From: Corythucha ciliata
Taxonomy: Eukaryota; Arthropoda; Insecta; Hemiptera; Tingidae
Reading direction: 5' to 3'
Length of the DNA stretch: 64,000 nt
NCBI GenBank assembly: GCA_038030265.1
Contig: CM075943.1
Span: 40,796,001 to 40,860,000, forward strand
Shown here: piece by piece, positions 56,112 through 64,000 of the stretch
Layout of the letters: each line of letters begins with the position of its first letter
Position numbering within the stretch: position 1 is the stretch's first letter
The notes under the pieces: generated by a model
What the model saw: the letters and a program-made list of their open reading frames with translations, nothing else
What the model was told of the DNA's origin: nothing
Databases searched by the model: none
Made by a program: the position numbers and the translations under genes

Positions 56112-57383
56112 ATGGGCGATAACCAAGAGTTGATCGACTCGGCTGAAAAGCTGAGAATTTCCAGGGGCGGGTCTGCCGACTCTGAAGCAGCAAGGGACGA
56201 CTCGTCGGCCCAAGCAAACCAGGGCGGAACACCCACCCAGGAAAACAATACGGTGGTTGACGGAAGTGTGAGGCCGACAGGGACGCGAACAGCGGCCCAG
56301 TCAAACTCTGAGGCGGAGGATTCGGAGGGCTTTATTCGGACCCGTCGTGAGGGTAAGAAAGCCAGGGAGAAAAGTAGGCGCGAGAATAGAGCCCGTAAGG
56401 TAGCTGAGGCGAGGGCAAGACAGCCCCTCACGGGTTTTAAGGGGAGGTTCGAACAACAACGCGAACAATACGAACGCGAGCGCGAACAAGCGTATAGACT
56501 ACGGGAGGAGAAAAGGAACGAAAACCAAAAGAGATTTCGGTCTACCTCGCACCCTACCCCTCCGGGGGAAGGGGTAGCAGGACCGTCAAAAAGGTCCAAG
56601 AAGGAGGAGACGGAAGAAAAAGCACGCCAAGAGCACGGAAAGAGGGCTAAAACCTCGATGAATGCCAAGGCGGTTATGGTGAAAGTGGACGGCGGGGCCT
56701 TCTCAAATGAAGAGGCGGTCAAGGTAAGAAATTTCGTGCTAAGAGCGCTAATAGCGTGTCAAAGTAAGATCCGATTTGTGGACTCCGGGCTTGTACAGGA
56801 GAGCAAATTGTACGTTATGACGTGTGGGAGTAAAGAGTATGCGGACTTGCTGATAAGTACGCTAAGGGACGGGGTGGGGGTACATGGATGGGCGATTTAC
56901 CGGCTTTCGGAACTGCCGATTCCGAAGCGAATCCGGGGAGTCCTTACCGGTTTCGGATTGAGACAGGATGAGCTCCTGCCATGTATGGCAGTAGTGAATC
57001 CAGATCTCGCGTTTCAATTTGAGAAGTGGAGTATTGTTAGTTTTGAGACCGATCAGGTGGGGTTGAAAACGGTGGTGACAATCGAGGTCCCGAAAGAAGA
57101 CGCGGAAGAGGTGAAAAGGGTAGGCTACTTGGGGGTGGAACTGACCCGGGTTAAGTTCTGGGTACTTAAAAGCCCGTGGCTGGGGGATGAAACCGATGAG
57201 GAGGAAACCGCGATGGAGGTAGAGGAGGGGATAGCAGCTCAGAGACAGCAGCCGGGGGGGAGTGGGTTGGGCGCCACAACAACAACAACTGCAACAGGCC
57301 GGCGCCCACCGTTTGGTAGAACTTTGGAGGAGGTGGAGGAAGATCTGCTCCGGTCCCCCAAAAAGGGGGGGGGAGGTAAGTGA
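56112..57383 (+). CDS. LINE ORF1 (gag-like RNA-binding protein, DUF4780-like)
   Basis: ORF1 proteins coat LINE RNA. I choose the ATG at 56112 (MGDNQELIDSAEK), giving 423 residues, because an in-frame ATG at 55857 lies upstream of the element's own 5' boundary. Residues ~1-80 are Ser/Gly/Glu-rich. Residues ~80-150 are a highly charged Arg/Glu/Gln coiled-coil-like segment. Residues ~190-365 form a globular domain with VMVKVDGG, LIACQSKI, GWAIYRLSELP and GVELTRVKFWVLKSPW. That pattern resembles the DUF4780 ORF1 domain of LOA-type elements. No CCHC zinc knuckle is present, unlike R1 or Jockey ORF1. The tail is Gly/Thr-rich. The stop overlaps the start of the ORF2 frame. Confidence 0.85.
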   Translation: MGDNQELIDSAEKLRISRGGSADSEAARDDSSAQANQGGTPTQENNTVVDGSVRPTGTRTAAQSNSEAEDSEGFIRTRREGKKAREKSRRENRARKVAEARARQPLTGFKGRFEQQREQYEREREQAYRLREEKRNENQKRFRSTSHPTPPGEGVAGPSKRSKKEETEEKARQEHGKRAKTSMNAKAVMVKVDGGAFSNEEAVKVRNFVLRALIACQSKIRFVDSGLVQESKLYVMTCGSKEYADLLISTLRDGVGVHGWAIYRLSELPIPKRIRGVLTGFGLRQDELLPCMAVVNPDLAFQFEKWSIVSFETDQVGLKTVVTIEVPKEDAEEVKRVGYLGVELTRVKFWVLKSPWLGDETDEEETAMEVEEGIAAQRQQPGGSGLGATTTTTATGRRPPFGRTLEEVEEDLLRSPKKGGGGK

Positions 57384-60300
57384 GGGTCCTACAGGCGAAT
57401 ACCCAGCATAGTAAAACGGCGGCAGCTGATGTAGCCGTATTGCTGGGTAAGAAGGAGTTCGACGTGGGACTGTTTCAGGAACCGTATGTATACAAGTCTA
57501 AGATTAGGGGATGGAATAATCAATATTATGTGTCTTTTTATACAGGAGTTAATGGAGTGCCTAGGGCATGTGTAGTCGTAGCAGCGGATTTGCAACCGGT
57601 GCCACTGCGGGCGTACGAGACGAGGGACTTTGTAGCGGTTGCCGTCCAAGGAGAGATACCGGGCGTAGGACGAAAGAAAATAGTGGTGGTCTCGTGGTAC
57701 CGGGCGGCGGACAGTGATGTGGTCCCGGAGTGCCTGGAACGCCTAAGAGATTATTGTAGCGACACCGGGAGCCTGTTGGTGGTGGGAGCGGACGTAAACG
57801 CCCACCATGAAGTGTGGGGTTCCTCAAATAACAATCGGCCTGGTGAGGAACTCCTGGAAGGACTGGTAAGATTAGGACTAACGATTGAGAATGTCGGGAG
57901 TGAGCCAACTTTTGTGGTGCGTAATAGGACGGAGGTCCTGGATGTTACGCTAAGCTTAGGGCCGACGAATAGATGGATTACTAATTGGCGGGTCTGTGAC
58001 AGATTAATAACCTCTGATCACAGGCCTATTATGTTTAGTTTAGGAGCCAAAGGAGTTAAGAAACCCCCTGGGAGGAATCCGAGAAGAACGGACTGGGAGA
58101 AATTCGAGAGGATGGTAGGAGAAGCAACGGGAGAAGTATCCAGAAACACTTTAGATGAAGAGGAGAAGGAGATAAGAGAAATTATAACTTTGGCTTTTCA
58201 GGCGGCGTGTCCCGAAAGAAGGGCCAAAGAAAGGGGAGCGGTGTGGTGGAACGCCCACCTTAAAGAAAAGAAGCGGAGGATGAACTCGTCGTTGAGCGCG
58301 GCTAAGAGAACGGATGGAGAGGAGGAATGGGAGGCGTATCACCGGGCGCGGAAAGAGTATAAAAGTGCGATTCGGAGAGAGAAGAGGAAGTCGTGGAGGA
58401 GCTTTTGCGAAGAGGTGGCGAGCACGCGGGAGGCGGCGAGACTTAACCGCATAGTAAAGGAGGATAGCCGGCAACTTCTAGGCACAATTATTGAGCCGTC
58501 AGGTGAAGTAGTGGTAGAAAGTAGGGAAATTTTGGAGTCGTTATTAAGCGCGCATTTTCCAGGTTGTGAGGAGGAGGAGGTTGTGCCCAGCCAGCATAGA
58601 GCGGAACATGAAGGAGCGATGAAGGAGAGCGACGCTATTATTAATAGAGAGCGCTTCAGATGGGCCCTAAAGTCGATGGGCCAATATAAAGCACCGGGAA
58701 TCGACGGGGTATACCCATGCATGCTGCAGAGGACTGGAGGACGAACGCAGGAAAGGATAAGGAGACTCTTCGTCACATCTCTGGCGACGGGGCAAGTACC
58801 AACGCCATGGAAAAGAGTGAGAGTAACGTTCATACCTAAAGGTGGAGGGAAGCATGATAGGGCCGGAAACTTTAGGCCCATAAGTTTAAGTTCGGTAATG
58901 ATGAGGTTGATGGAGAAGACGCTAGACGGGTATATTCGGGAGGGCATAGGTAAAAGTAGACCATATCACCCGAGGCAGCATGCTTACATAGCGGGGAAAT
59001 CGACAGAGTCGGCGTTGCAAGAGCTGGTAGGGAAGCTGGAGGACACCATAGCCCAAAAAGAATACGCATTGGTTTTGTTCCTGGACATAGAGGGAGCATT
59101 CAACCAGGTCACTTTTCAGTGTATAGTGGAGGCTCTGAAAACCTTTCGGGTGAACCCAATGGTAGTTAGATGGATCAGTCATGCTTTGAGGCATAGGTGG
59201 ATTAGGGCGGAGTTAGGGGGAGAAACGGTAGAAAGGAGGGCAAAGAGAGGAACCCCGCAGGGGTCTAGCCTCTCGCCCCTCTTATGGATAATAGTGGTAG
59301 ACGAACTAATTAGATTAATGGAGGAAAATGGCTTCTATATGCAGTTTTTTGCGGATGATGGAGCCATCGTGGTGAGAGGAAAGGTATTGTCGACACTTTT
59401 TGAACTCATGAGGCAGGCGATTGGTATAGTGGAGGAATGGTGCGAGCCAAGAGGGTTAACCATTAACCCGAGCAAAGTGAAGCTGTGTCTGTTCACCCAC
59501 AAGAGGAACAGGCAGGGGCTTCAGACTCTACAGATTAGGGGTAAGGAGGTGGAGTTAACAACGGAAGTTAAGTATTTAGGGGTGTGGCTAGATCATCGAC
59601 TGAGCTGGGAGAAGCACATAAGGGAAACTTATCAAAAGGCGATGGGCACCTTTTGTCAGGTTAGAAGGGTGGTGGGGAAAACATGGGGCCTGAACCCCAA
59701 AATGACCCTATGGTTGTACACGGGGATTATCCGACCAAGGATCCTTTACGGGGCCATGGTTTGGTGGAGGGCGGCGAATAAAAAGGGAAACGCAGCTAAA
59801 CTGGACAGAGTGCAAAGGCTGGCCTGTCTGGCGACCCTAGGGGCGTTCAGAACGACACCAACAAGACCGATGGAGGTAATGCTAGGACTAAAACCCTTAA
59901 GCCTTGAACTGCAGGCACGGGCTATGGAAACGGTATACAGATTGGACTGTATGTCAGGGGAGGTAGGAAAGGGGGGGATACGAGAACACATGCGCAGAGT
60001 GGCACCGTCCACGGGCATGAGATCGGATCAAATGGTTAAACAAGGGGACTTTGGAAAGACGATCGGGGTCAAACTATCCCGGGAGACCGGGCAAGGGGGG
60101 GATACAGATGAGATTAAGTGTTTTACGGACGGTTCAAAAATTGGAACCGGGAAAGGGAAGGCGGGGTCAGGCATATACATCCCCGGAATGGGGGTGGAAG
60201 AGAGCCTGACGCTGGGGAAATATGCGACGGTGTTCCAGGCGGAGGTTGCGGCCATAGAGGCTTGTGCAATCGAACTGAGACGGAAAGGTGTGACAGATAA

Positions 60301-60967
60301 GCGAATAACGATATACTCGGACAGCCGAGCCGCCCTCGGGGCCATTTCCAGGCCGGTGGTCAAGTCGGGGGCGGTGGGGGGCTGTAGAGCCAGTATATCG
60401 GCACTGCTGACGGAGGGTAACACGGTTACATTGGGGTGGGTACCAGGCCATGCTGGCATCCCGGGGAATGAGAGAGCAGACAAGCTGGCTAAGACGGGGG
60501 CCATGACAGAGTATGTCGGCCCAGAACCGGTGGTGGGGATAGCAAGGGAAGTAGGACTCAGTGAAATTCGGGGTTGGGCGAAAGCTGAAGCCCAGGCACG
60601 ATGGGAAGCAGAGGATCACTGCAGACAAGCGAAAGAGGGCATTAAAAGGTATGATGCCAACACGACAAAGTGGCTGGTAGGGTTAGGGCGAAAGCAAACT
60701 AGAAAGATAGTGGGAATATTTACCGGGCACTTTGCAGTTCAGAGACACTTGCACATGATGGGGCTAATAGGGGATCCCACATGTGAGAGGTGTGGAGTGG
60801 AGGAGGAGACAACGGGTCATTTAGTGAGAGAGTGTGAGGGGTTTGCGGCAGCGAGGTTTGCAATATTTGGGAGGGACAGGTTGACCGACCTAGAATTTTC
60901 CAGGACTCAAGGGGTCCGAGTACTGGATTTTCTGGGGAGAGTGAGGAGGTTTGAGGAGCCGTGCTAG
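57380..60967 (+). CDS. LINE ORF2: AP endonuclease, reverse transcriptase, RNase H, zinc knuckle
   Basis: The frame opens at a GTG (57380) that follows a TAA and overlaps the ORF1 TGA by 4 bases. The first in-frame ATG is at 58031, residue 218, after the endonuclease. The endonuclease (~1-220) has LFQEPY, VSWYRA, GADVNAHHEVWG and SDHRPI. The RT (~470-720) has RPISLSS, QHAYIAGKSTESAL, LFLDIEGAFNQV, GTPQGSSLSPLLW and FADD near residue 656 (F for the usual Y). RNase H (~912-1040) has FTDGSKIGTG, EVAAIEACA, YSDSRAAL and GHAGIPGNERADKLAK. The zinc knuckle CERCGVEEETTGHLVREC lies near 1135. Domain order and RNase H suggest the LOA side of the R1 group. Confidence 0.92.
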   Translation: MRVLQANTQHSKTAAADVAVLLGKKEFDVGLFQEPYVYKSKIRGWNNQYYVSFYTGVNGVPRACVVVAADLQPVPLRAYETRDFVAVAVQGEIPGVGRKKIVVVSWYRAADSDVVPECLERLRDYCSDTGSLLVVGADVNAHHEVWGSSNNNRPGEELLEGLVRLGLTIENVGSEPTFVVRNRTEVLDVTLSLGPTNRWITNWRVCDRLITSDHRPIMFSLGAKGVKKPPGRNPRRTDWEKFERMVGEATGEVSRNTLDEEEKEIREIITLAFQAACPERRAKERGAVWWNAHLKEKKRRMNSSLSAAKRTDGEEEWEAYHRARKEYKSAIRREKRKSWRSFCEEVASTREAARLNRIVKEDSRQLLGTIIEPSGEVVVESREILESLLSAHFPGCEEEEVVPSQHRAEHEGAMKESDAIINRERFRWALKSMGQYKAPGIDGVYPCMLQRTGGRTQERIRRLFVTSLATGQVPTPWKRVRVTFIPKGGGKHDRAGNFRPISLSSVMMRLMEKTLDGYIREGIGKSRPYHPRQHAYIAGKSTESALQELVGKLEDTIAQKEYALVLFLDIEGAFNQVTFQCIVEALKTFRVNPMVVRWISHALRHRWIRAELGGETVERRAKRGTPQGSSLSPLLWIIVVDELIRLMEENGFYMQFFADDGAIVVRGKVLSTLFELMRQAIGIVEEWCEPRGLTINPSKVKLCLFTHKRNRQGLQTLQIRGKEVELTTEVKYLGVWLDHRLSWEKHIRETYQKAMGTFCQVRRVVGKTWGLNPKMTLWLYTGIIRPRILYGAMVWWRAANKKGNAAKLDRVQRLACLATLGAFRTTPTRPMEVMLGLKPLSLELQARAMETVYRLDCMSGEVGKGGIREHMRRVAPSTGMRSDQMVKQGDFGKTIGVKLSRETGQGGDTDEIKCFTDGSKIGTGKGKAGSGIYIPGMGVEESLTLGKYATVFQAEVAAIEACAIELRRKGVTDKRITIYSDSRAALGAISRPVVKSGAVGGCRASISALLTEGNTVTLGWVPGHAGIPGNERADKLAKTGAMTEYVGPEPVVGIAREVGLSEIRGWAKAEAQARWEAEDHCRQAKEGIKRYDANTTKWLVGLGRKQTRKIVGIFTGHFAVQRHLHMMGLIGDPTCERCGVEEETTGHLVRECEGFAAARFAIFGRDRLTDLEFSRTQGVRVLDFLGRVRRFEEPC

Positions 60968-61059
60968 CCCCTCCGAGTCCGGGACCCGTTGGGTATGGCG
61001 TAGGGGCCCAATTGGTGGCCTTGGCGTCGCCGGGCTCGGCTTGGCCGGGACGGCACCCC

Positions 61060-61060
<1 letters not shown>

Positions 61061-61093
<33 letters not shown>
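61061..61093 (+). other. Poly(A) tail of the full-length LINE
   Basis: An uninterrupted A-run directly before the 3' target-site duplication, the hallmark of target-primed reverse transcription. Confidence 0.9.
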
Positions 61094-61095
<2 letters not shown>

Positions 61096-61104
61096 TGAGA
61101 TTTG
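61092..61104 (+). repeat. 3' target-site duplication of the full-length LINE
   Basis: Exact repeat of 55869-55881. The overlap with the last A bases of the tail is ambiguous. Confidence 0.9.
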
Positions 61105-61734
61105 AACGCTCCGCGTTGATTTACGCCGATTTTTACAGCTTTCCCTGCGAAAAGCCATCTCGTCTTTAGACGAGCTGCGAGTGTCGTCATTCCTGGGTAA
61201 GTGGCGGGGGATAATGGCATTCATGGCTTTGGTCGTCAAGTGAAGGCGAGCTCGTCCTGCTCATATCCGCGCTGTTCCTCATGCGTTCAGAAGTCATCCC
61301 ACCTCGTGAGTTTTTCGTAATTTCTGTTGTATATGATGACCGTTATTCCAAGAGAAGACTACTTTAGTCGCAATAAAATGTTTTTTCTCTCTGAATGCCT
61401 AGGCGCAAAGGAATGATGAACCTTCGGAAAATAAGCGACAAACCACACATCGGGAGCTCGCAGTCTTGGCGTTGGCACTAGAGTGGTCACTTGTGGTTGG
61501 AGAACAATGTCACGCGTTTAGCGTGGAGTATCGAGAGTTCCGCAACTCCCAGCATTCCTGATGCAATAGACCGAAACACTAGGAAAAGGGGGCAAAATCG
61601 TCTTTTGACATTTTCATGTCTTTCATATGGCACATAAAAAAAAACCGTCACGAAATTTGCTCACGAAAATTGCTAACGAAATTTGCTCACGAAAATTGCT
61701 AACGAAATTTGTCCCAAATGGTCCCGTTGCAACG
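61105..61734. other. Non-coding sequence downstream of the LINE
   Basis: No gene is supported. 61650-61720 holds about 2.5 copies of a 26-bp unit (ACGAAATTTGCTCACG, AAAATTGCTA) that leads directly into the X-box array. Confidence 0.45.
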
Positions 61735-62250
61735 GTTACCATAGCAACAGTTGCCATGGTAACGGCTCACATAGCAACGGTTACCATAGCAACGGTTGCC
61801 ATGGTAACGGTTACCATAGCAACGGTTGCCATGGTAACGGTTACCATAGCAACGGTTGCCATGGTAACGGTTACCATAGCCACGGTTTCCATGGTAACGG
61901 CTCACATAGCAACGGTTGCCATGGTAATCGTTCACCTGTTGCTCACATAGCAACGGTTGCCATGGTAACGGTTACCATAGCAACGGTTGCCATGATAACG
62001 GCTCACATAGCAACGGTTACCATAGCAACGGTTGCCATGGTAACGGTTACCATAGCAACGGTTGCCATGGTAACGGTTACCATAGCCACGGTTGCCATGG
62101 CAACGGCTCACATAGCAACGGTTGCCATGGTAACCGTTCACCTGTTGCTCACATAGCAACGGTTGCCATGGTAACGGTTACCATAGCAACGGTTGCCATG
62201 GTAACGGCTCACATAGCAACGGTCACCATGACAACGGTTGCCATGGTAAC
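61735..62250. repeat. Tandem array of RFX X-box palindromes
   Basis: Alternating 15-bp units GTTACCATAGCAACG and GTTGCCATGGTAACG. I count about 20 units that fit the X-box consensus GTNRCC-N2-RGYAAC perfectly, plus about 12 near-misses (mostly the GCTCACATAGCAAC variant). A higher-order repeat of 206 bp is visible: GTTCACCTGTTGCTCAC recurs at 61930 and 62136. RFX transcription factors bind this motif in other animals; function here is inference. Open frames through it in all directions are artefacts of the repeat. Confidence 0.85.
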
Positions 62251-62969
62251 GGCTGTACATGAAAATGTCCTAATGCGTTGCAGACTCGTATGCAAGCGTT
62301 TTATGGCTCAAATAGCTCATTTGAGTTTCTTCCTCCTTTCGCGCCTATTTATTCCTCACAACCCCCCCCCCCCTCACGATCCACCCAATCTTCTTAATCT
62401 GACCCAGCCCAGCATTAATCTTGCATTGATTTTTATTTTTTTGACAAGTTTGGGCCGTACAGATTAGGAGAATATGATATGCCGGTGGCGAGCATGATAA
62501 CACCATGGTGGAATGAGGTCTGAACTGGCCTAGAAATTCTAGGGACCTTTGGGGCCCTATTTTATATCCATTTTGACCTTTGATCCTTATTTTTGTGCTT
62601 TCCTTTTGACGTTTATCCCTATCTAATTTCGTATTTTAATTTTTAGACCACATGTCCCGGATGGGTCAAAAAGGGCTGGGCCAATCCAGACAGGCGCCGC
62701 GGCATGCTCCCGCTAGTCGAGTGAGTCACTAGCGAGAGATTATATTTCGGTGGGGCTCCAACTAAGCAACTAACCGAAGCCAAAGCGGCCCAAATCGCCA
62801 GAATCACTCGGAAAGAACCCCTTCAACAGCTTGTCTGATCCAAAATTTGTTTCGATTTTCAGACTCCCTGTGACGATAAATTTGCCAAGAAACTATGAAA
62901 ATCGCTAGAAAACTGTCATTTTTGCCCCCATTTTGCGCCAAGACAGAGAATCCATCAAGCCAAAACATT
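62251..62969. other. Non-coding stretch
   Basis: No gene is supported. A C-run lies at 62362-62373. Confidence 0.45.
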
Positions 62970-63130
62970 TAGGTCCGTATGCCAAGTCGTTCCTCGAAAT
63001 TTCCTTGACTCCAACACTCCAACCTTTCTCACAAACTGTAGAATCACATGTTATTTTTATAATTTTTCCAGTTTGTGAGGGAGCTTTGAGGTTGAGGAAG
63101 ATTCGAGGGACGACTTGGCATAATATGAGC
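62970..63130. repeat. Imperfect hairpin, ~62-bp arms
   Basis: The left arm (62970-63037) and right arm (63070-63130) share TATGCCAAGTCGT(T/C)CCTCGAA near the ends and CTCACAAACTG near the loop, in opposite orientations. Mismatches and small indels are scattered between. It fits a decayed MITE. Confidence 0.6.
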
Positions 63131-63253
63131 CTTAGGCCCGCCGAGCCTCCTAAACCTGATTTGTATTGTATATAGCTGTCAGTTGTCTGTAATCCAGAAA
63201 AATCAAATCTAAATCGATAACTGACGGTCAGATTTTCAACTCCCCCCCCCCCC

Positions 63254-63302
63254 AGGGTTAAATTTTACGAGAGTTTTCTCAAAGAATCTCTCAATTTAAC
63301 CC
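63254..63302. repeat. Short hairpin between C-runs
   Basis: AGGGTTAAATTTTACGAGAG is followed after 14 bases by CTCTCAATTTAACCCT. The arms pair over about 16-18 bp, with C-runs on both sides (63242-63253 and 63313-63320). Confidence 0.55.
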
Positions 63303-63489
63303 TCGTGAACAACCCCCCCGCCCCGATCTCAAATTGGTTTATTCTCTGTCGAATAATAATTGACATATTGCTTTAGAATAAAAAATGCATCATCTTCTGA
63401 ACTCTAAAGTGATGATTATTTAAATAGCGTCTGTATTATGTTGGGTTCATTCAATGAACAAACAGACAATTGGTCAATTAACACGGCGT

Positions 63490-64000
63490 AGAGTCAGCGA
63501 AATTACAAGCCAGGGAGTAAAATAGTCGCGAAACTGTACTTATTTAGGGCTGAATATCCATGAAATAGCCATTTTCGGGGCAAAATAGCTGCAAAAGCAG
63601 AAATTGTTAACCAAAGAGGCAAGATTTAATGGACAAATAGCCGTGCAAATATGAGTTTTTGAGGCTGAATATTCGTGAAATGCAATTTAAGCTCTAAATA
63701 GAAGTCCGCTTGTCTTACAGCGGCAAAATCGCTATTTTAGGGTGAAAACCACGAAATACTTTTGAACATGTATTTCAGTAAAATAAACAAATTTCATTGA
63801 TAAAATAACCGTGGAATTGCAACGTTGGAGCTTGATAGCAAACGAAATCGCTGCATTTTGTGCTAATTTATCCGCGAAATTGCAATTTTCGTTGTGTTAA
63901 ATTGTTAGTATTGGGTAGAATAGTGGCAAAACTGCAAGTGGTGGCCATAGGGCCGAGATTCAAAGAATATATAGCCATGAAATTTCAATTTATATAGAGA
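63490..64000. repeat. Degenerate ~33-bp tandem array (family C-like), runs off the window
   Basis: Units such as GCGAAATTGCAATTTT, GGGGCAAAATAGCC repeat about every 30-36 bp. The array continues to the window end. It resembles the 45.65-46.99 kb array (both carry GAATAT(T/C)C(A/G)TGAAA-type phrases). Confidence 0.5.

Larger units (their letters stand above)
55882..61093 (+). mobile_element. Full-length R1/LOA-group non-LTR retrotransposon
   Basis: Element boundaries are set by the exact target-site duplications. The order is a 230-bp 5' UTR, ORF1 (56112-57383), ORF2 (57380-60967), a short GC-rich 3' UTR (60968-61060) and a 33-bp poly(A) tail (61061-61093). Both frames are open throughout. 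The element is clearly GC-richer than its AT-rich surroundings. Intact frames, exact duplications and a pure tail together indicate a young copy that may be active. Confidence 0.92.

Noticed and set aside
56072..56722. 216-codon minus-strand frame opposite LINE ORF1
   Set aside because: Shadow of ORF1 in GC-rich sequence; low-complexity Ser/Leu/Phe protein.
58339..58947. 202-codon minus-strand frame opposite LINE ORF2
   Set aside because: Antisense shadow of the RT domain; no own motif.
61627..62467. Long open frames (100-157 codons) on both strands through the X-box array
   Set aside because: The 15-bp unit is a multiple of three and lacks stops in most frames, so open frames arise automatically; the products are Thr-Ile-Ala-Val or Cys-His-Gly-Asn repeats with no domain.
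1..64000. CRISPR arrays, bacterial operons, ribosomal RNA genes
   Set aside because: None seen; the arrays here have diverged units without unique equal-length spacers, and the genes are spliced.

Overview
The window is eukaryotic nuclear DNA: spliced genes with GT/AG introns, poly(A)-tailed LINEs, a Copia element, a Harbinger relic, MITE-like hairpins and long AT-rich non-coding stretches rich in homopolymer runs. The best-conserved gene is an ortholog of the zinc-finger transcription factor castor/CASZ1. Together with SOL-1-like CUB exons and R1/LOA- and I-type LINEs it points to a protostome, most likely an arthropod and perhaps a crustacean. The species cannot be fixed from sequence alone.

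Layout. 1-13 kb: gene-free sequence with a 195-bp hairpin (2.06-2.25 kb), microsatellites and degenerate ~31-38 bp repeat arrays. 13.03-20.14 kb (+): at least 17 coding exons of castor, in phase throughout, ending in a stop codon and an AU-rich 3' UTR; the N-terminal exons were not found. Its largest intron (15.79-17.98 kb) is filled by a degenerate tandem array whose family recurs elsewhere. 21.4-21.9 kb (-): a weak two-exon candidate for a small single-pass membrane protein. 23.76-27.7 kb (-): an I/Jockey-type LINE with an intact 1231-aa ORF2. 28-29.3 kb: MITE-like inverted repeats. 29.76-32.2 kb: a dead PIF/Harbinger element whose MADF gene (+) and transposase (-) are interlocked, the MADF 3' exon lying inside the transposase intron. 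34.4-37.2 kb (-): a Copia element truncated at its 5' side by a fold-back, with one premature stop. 38.37-39.87 kb: the 3' end of another LINE abutting a 500-bp palindrome. 41.8-43.3 kb (+): a dead Jockey/CR1-like RT. 43.38-45.44 kb: a 2-kb terminal-inverted-repeat element holding a nested 261-bp MITE. 45.6-47 kb and 48-52.8 kb: repeat arrays, dispersed repeats and a hAT-like non-autonomous element. 54.1-55.4 kb (-): two exons that join in frame into a CUB domain of suppressor-of-lurcher type. 55.88-61.09 kb (+): a full-length R1/LOA-group LINE with 13-bp target-site duplications, intact ORF1 and ORF2, and a poly(A) tail. 61.7-62.25 kb: a tandem array of perfect RFX X-box palindromes. The last 1.7 kb holds two hairpins and another degenerate array.

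Most of the window is transposon-derived. Its cellular functions are a neural-fate transcription factor (castor) and a probable glutamate-receptor auxiliary protein (CUB exons). The observations most worth following are the X-box array, the ATG-less ORF2 of the full-length LINE, the interlocked Harbinger genes, and the families of degenerate ~31-38 bp tandem repeats that recur at about ten places.
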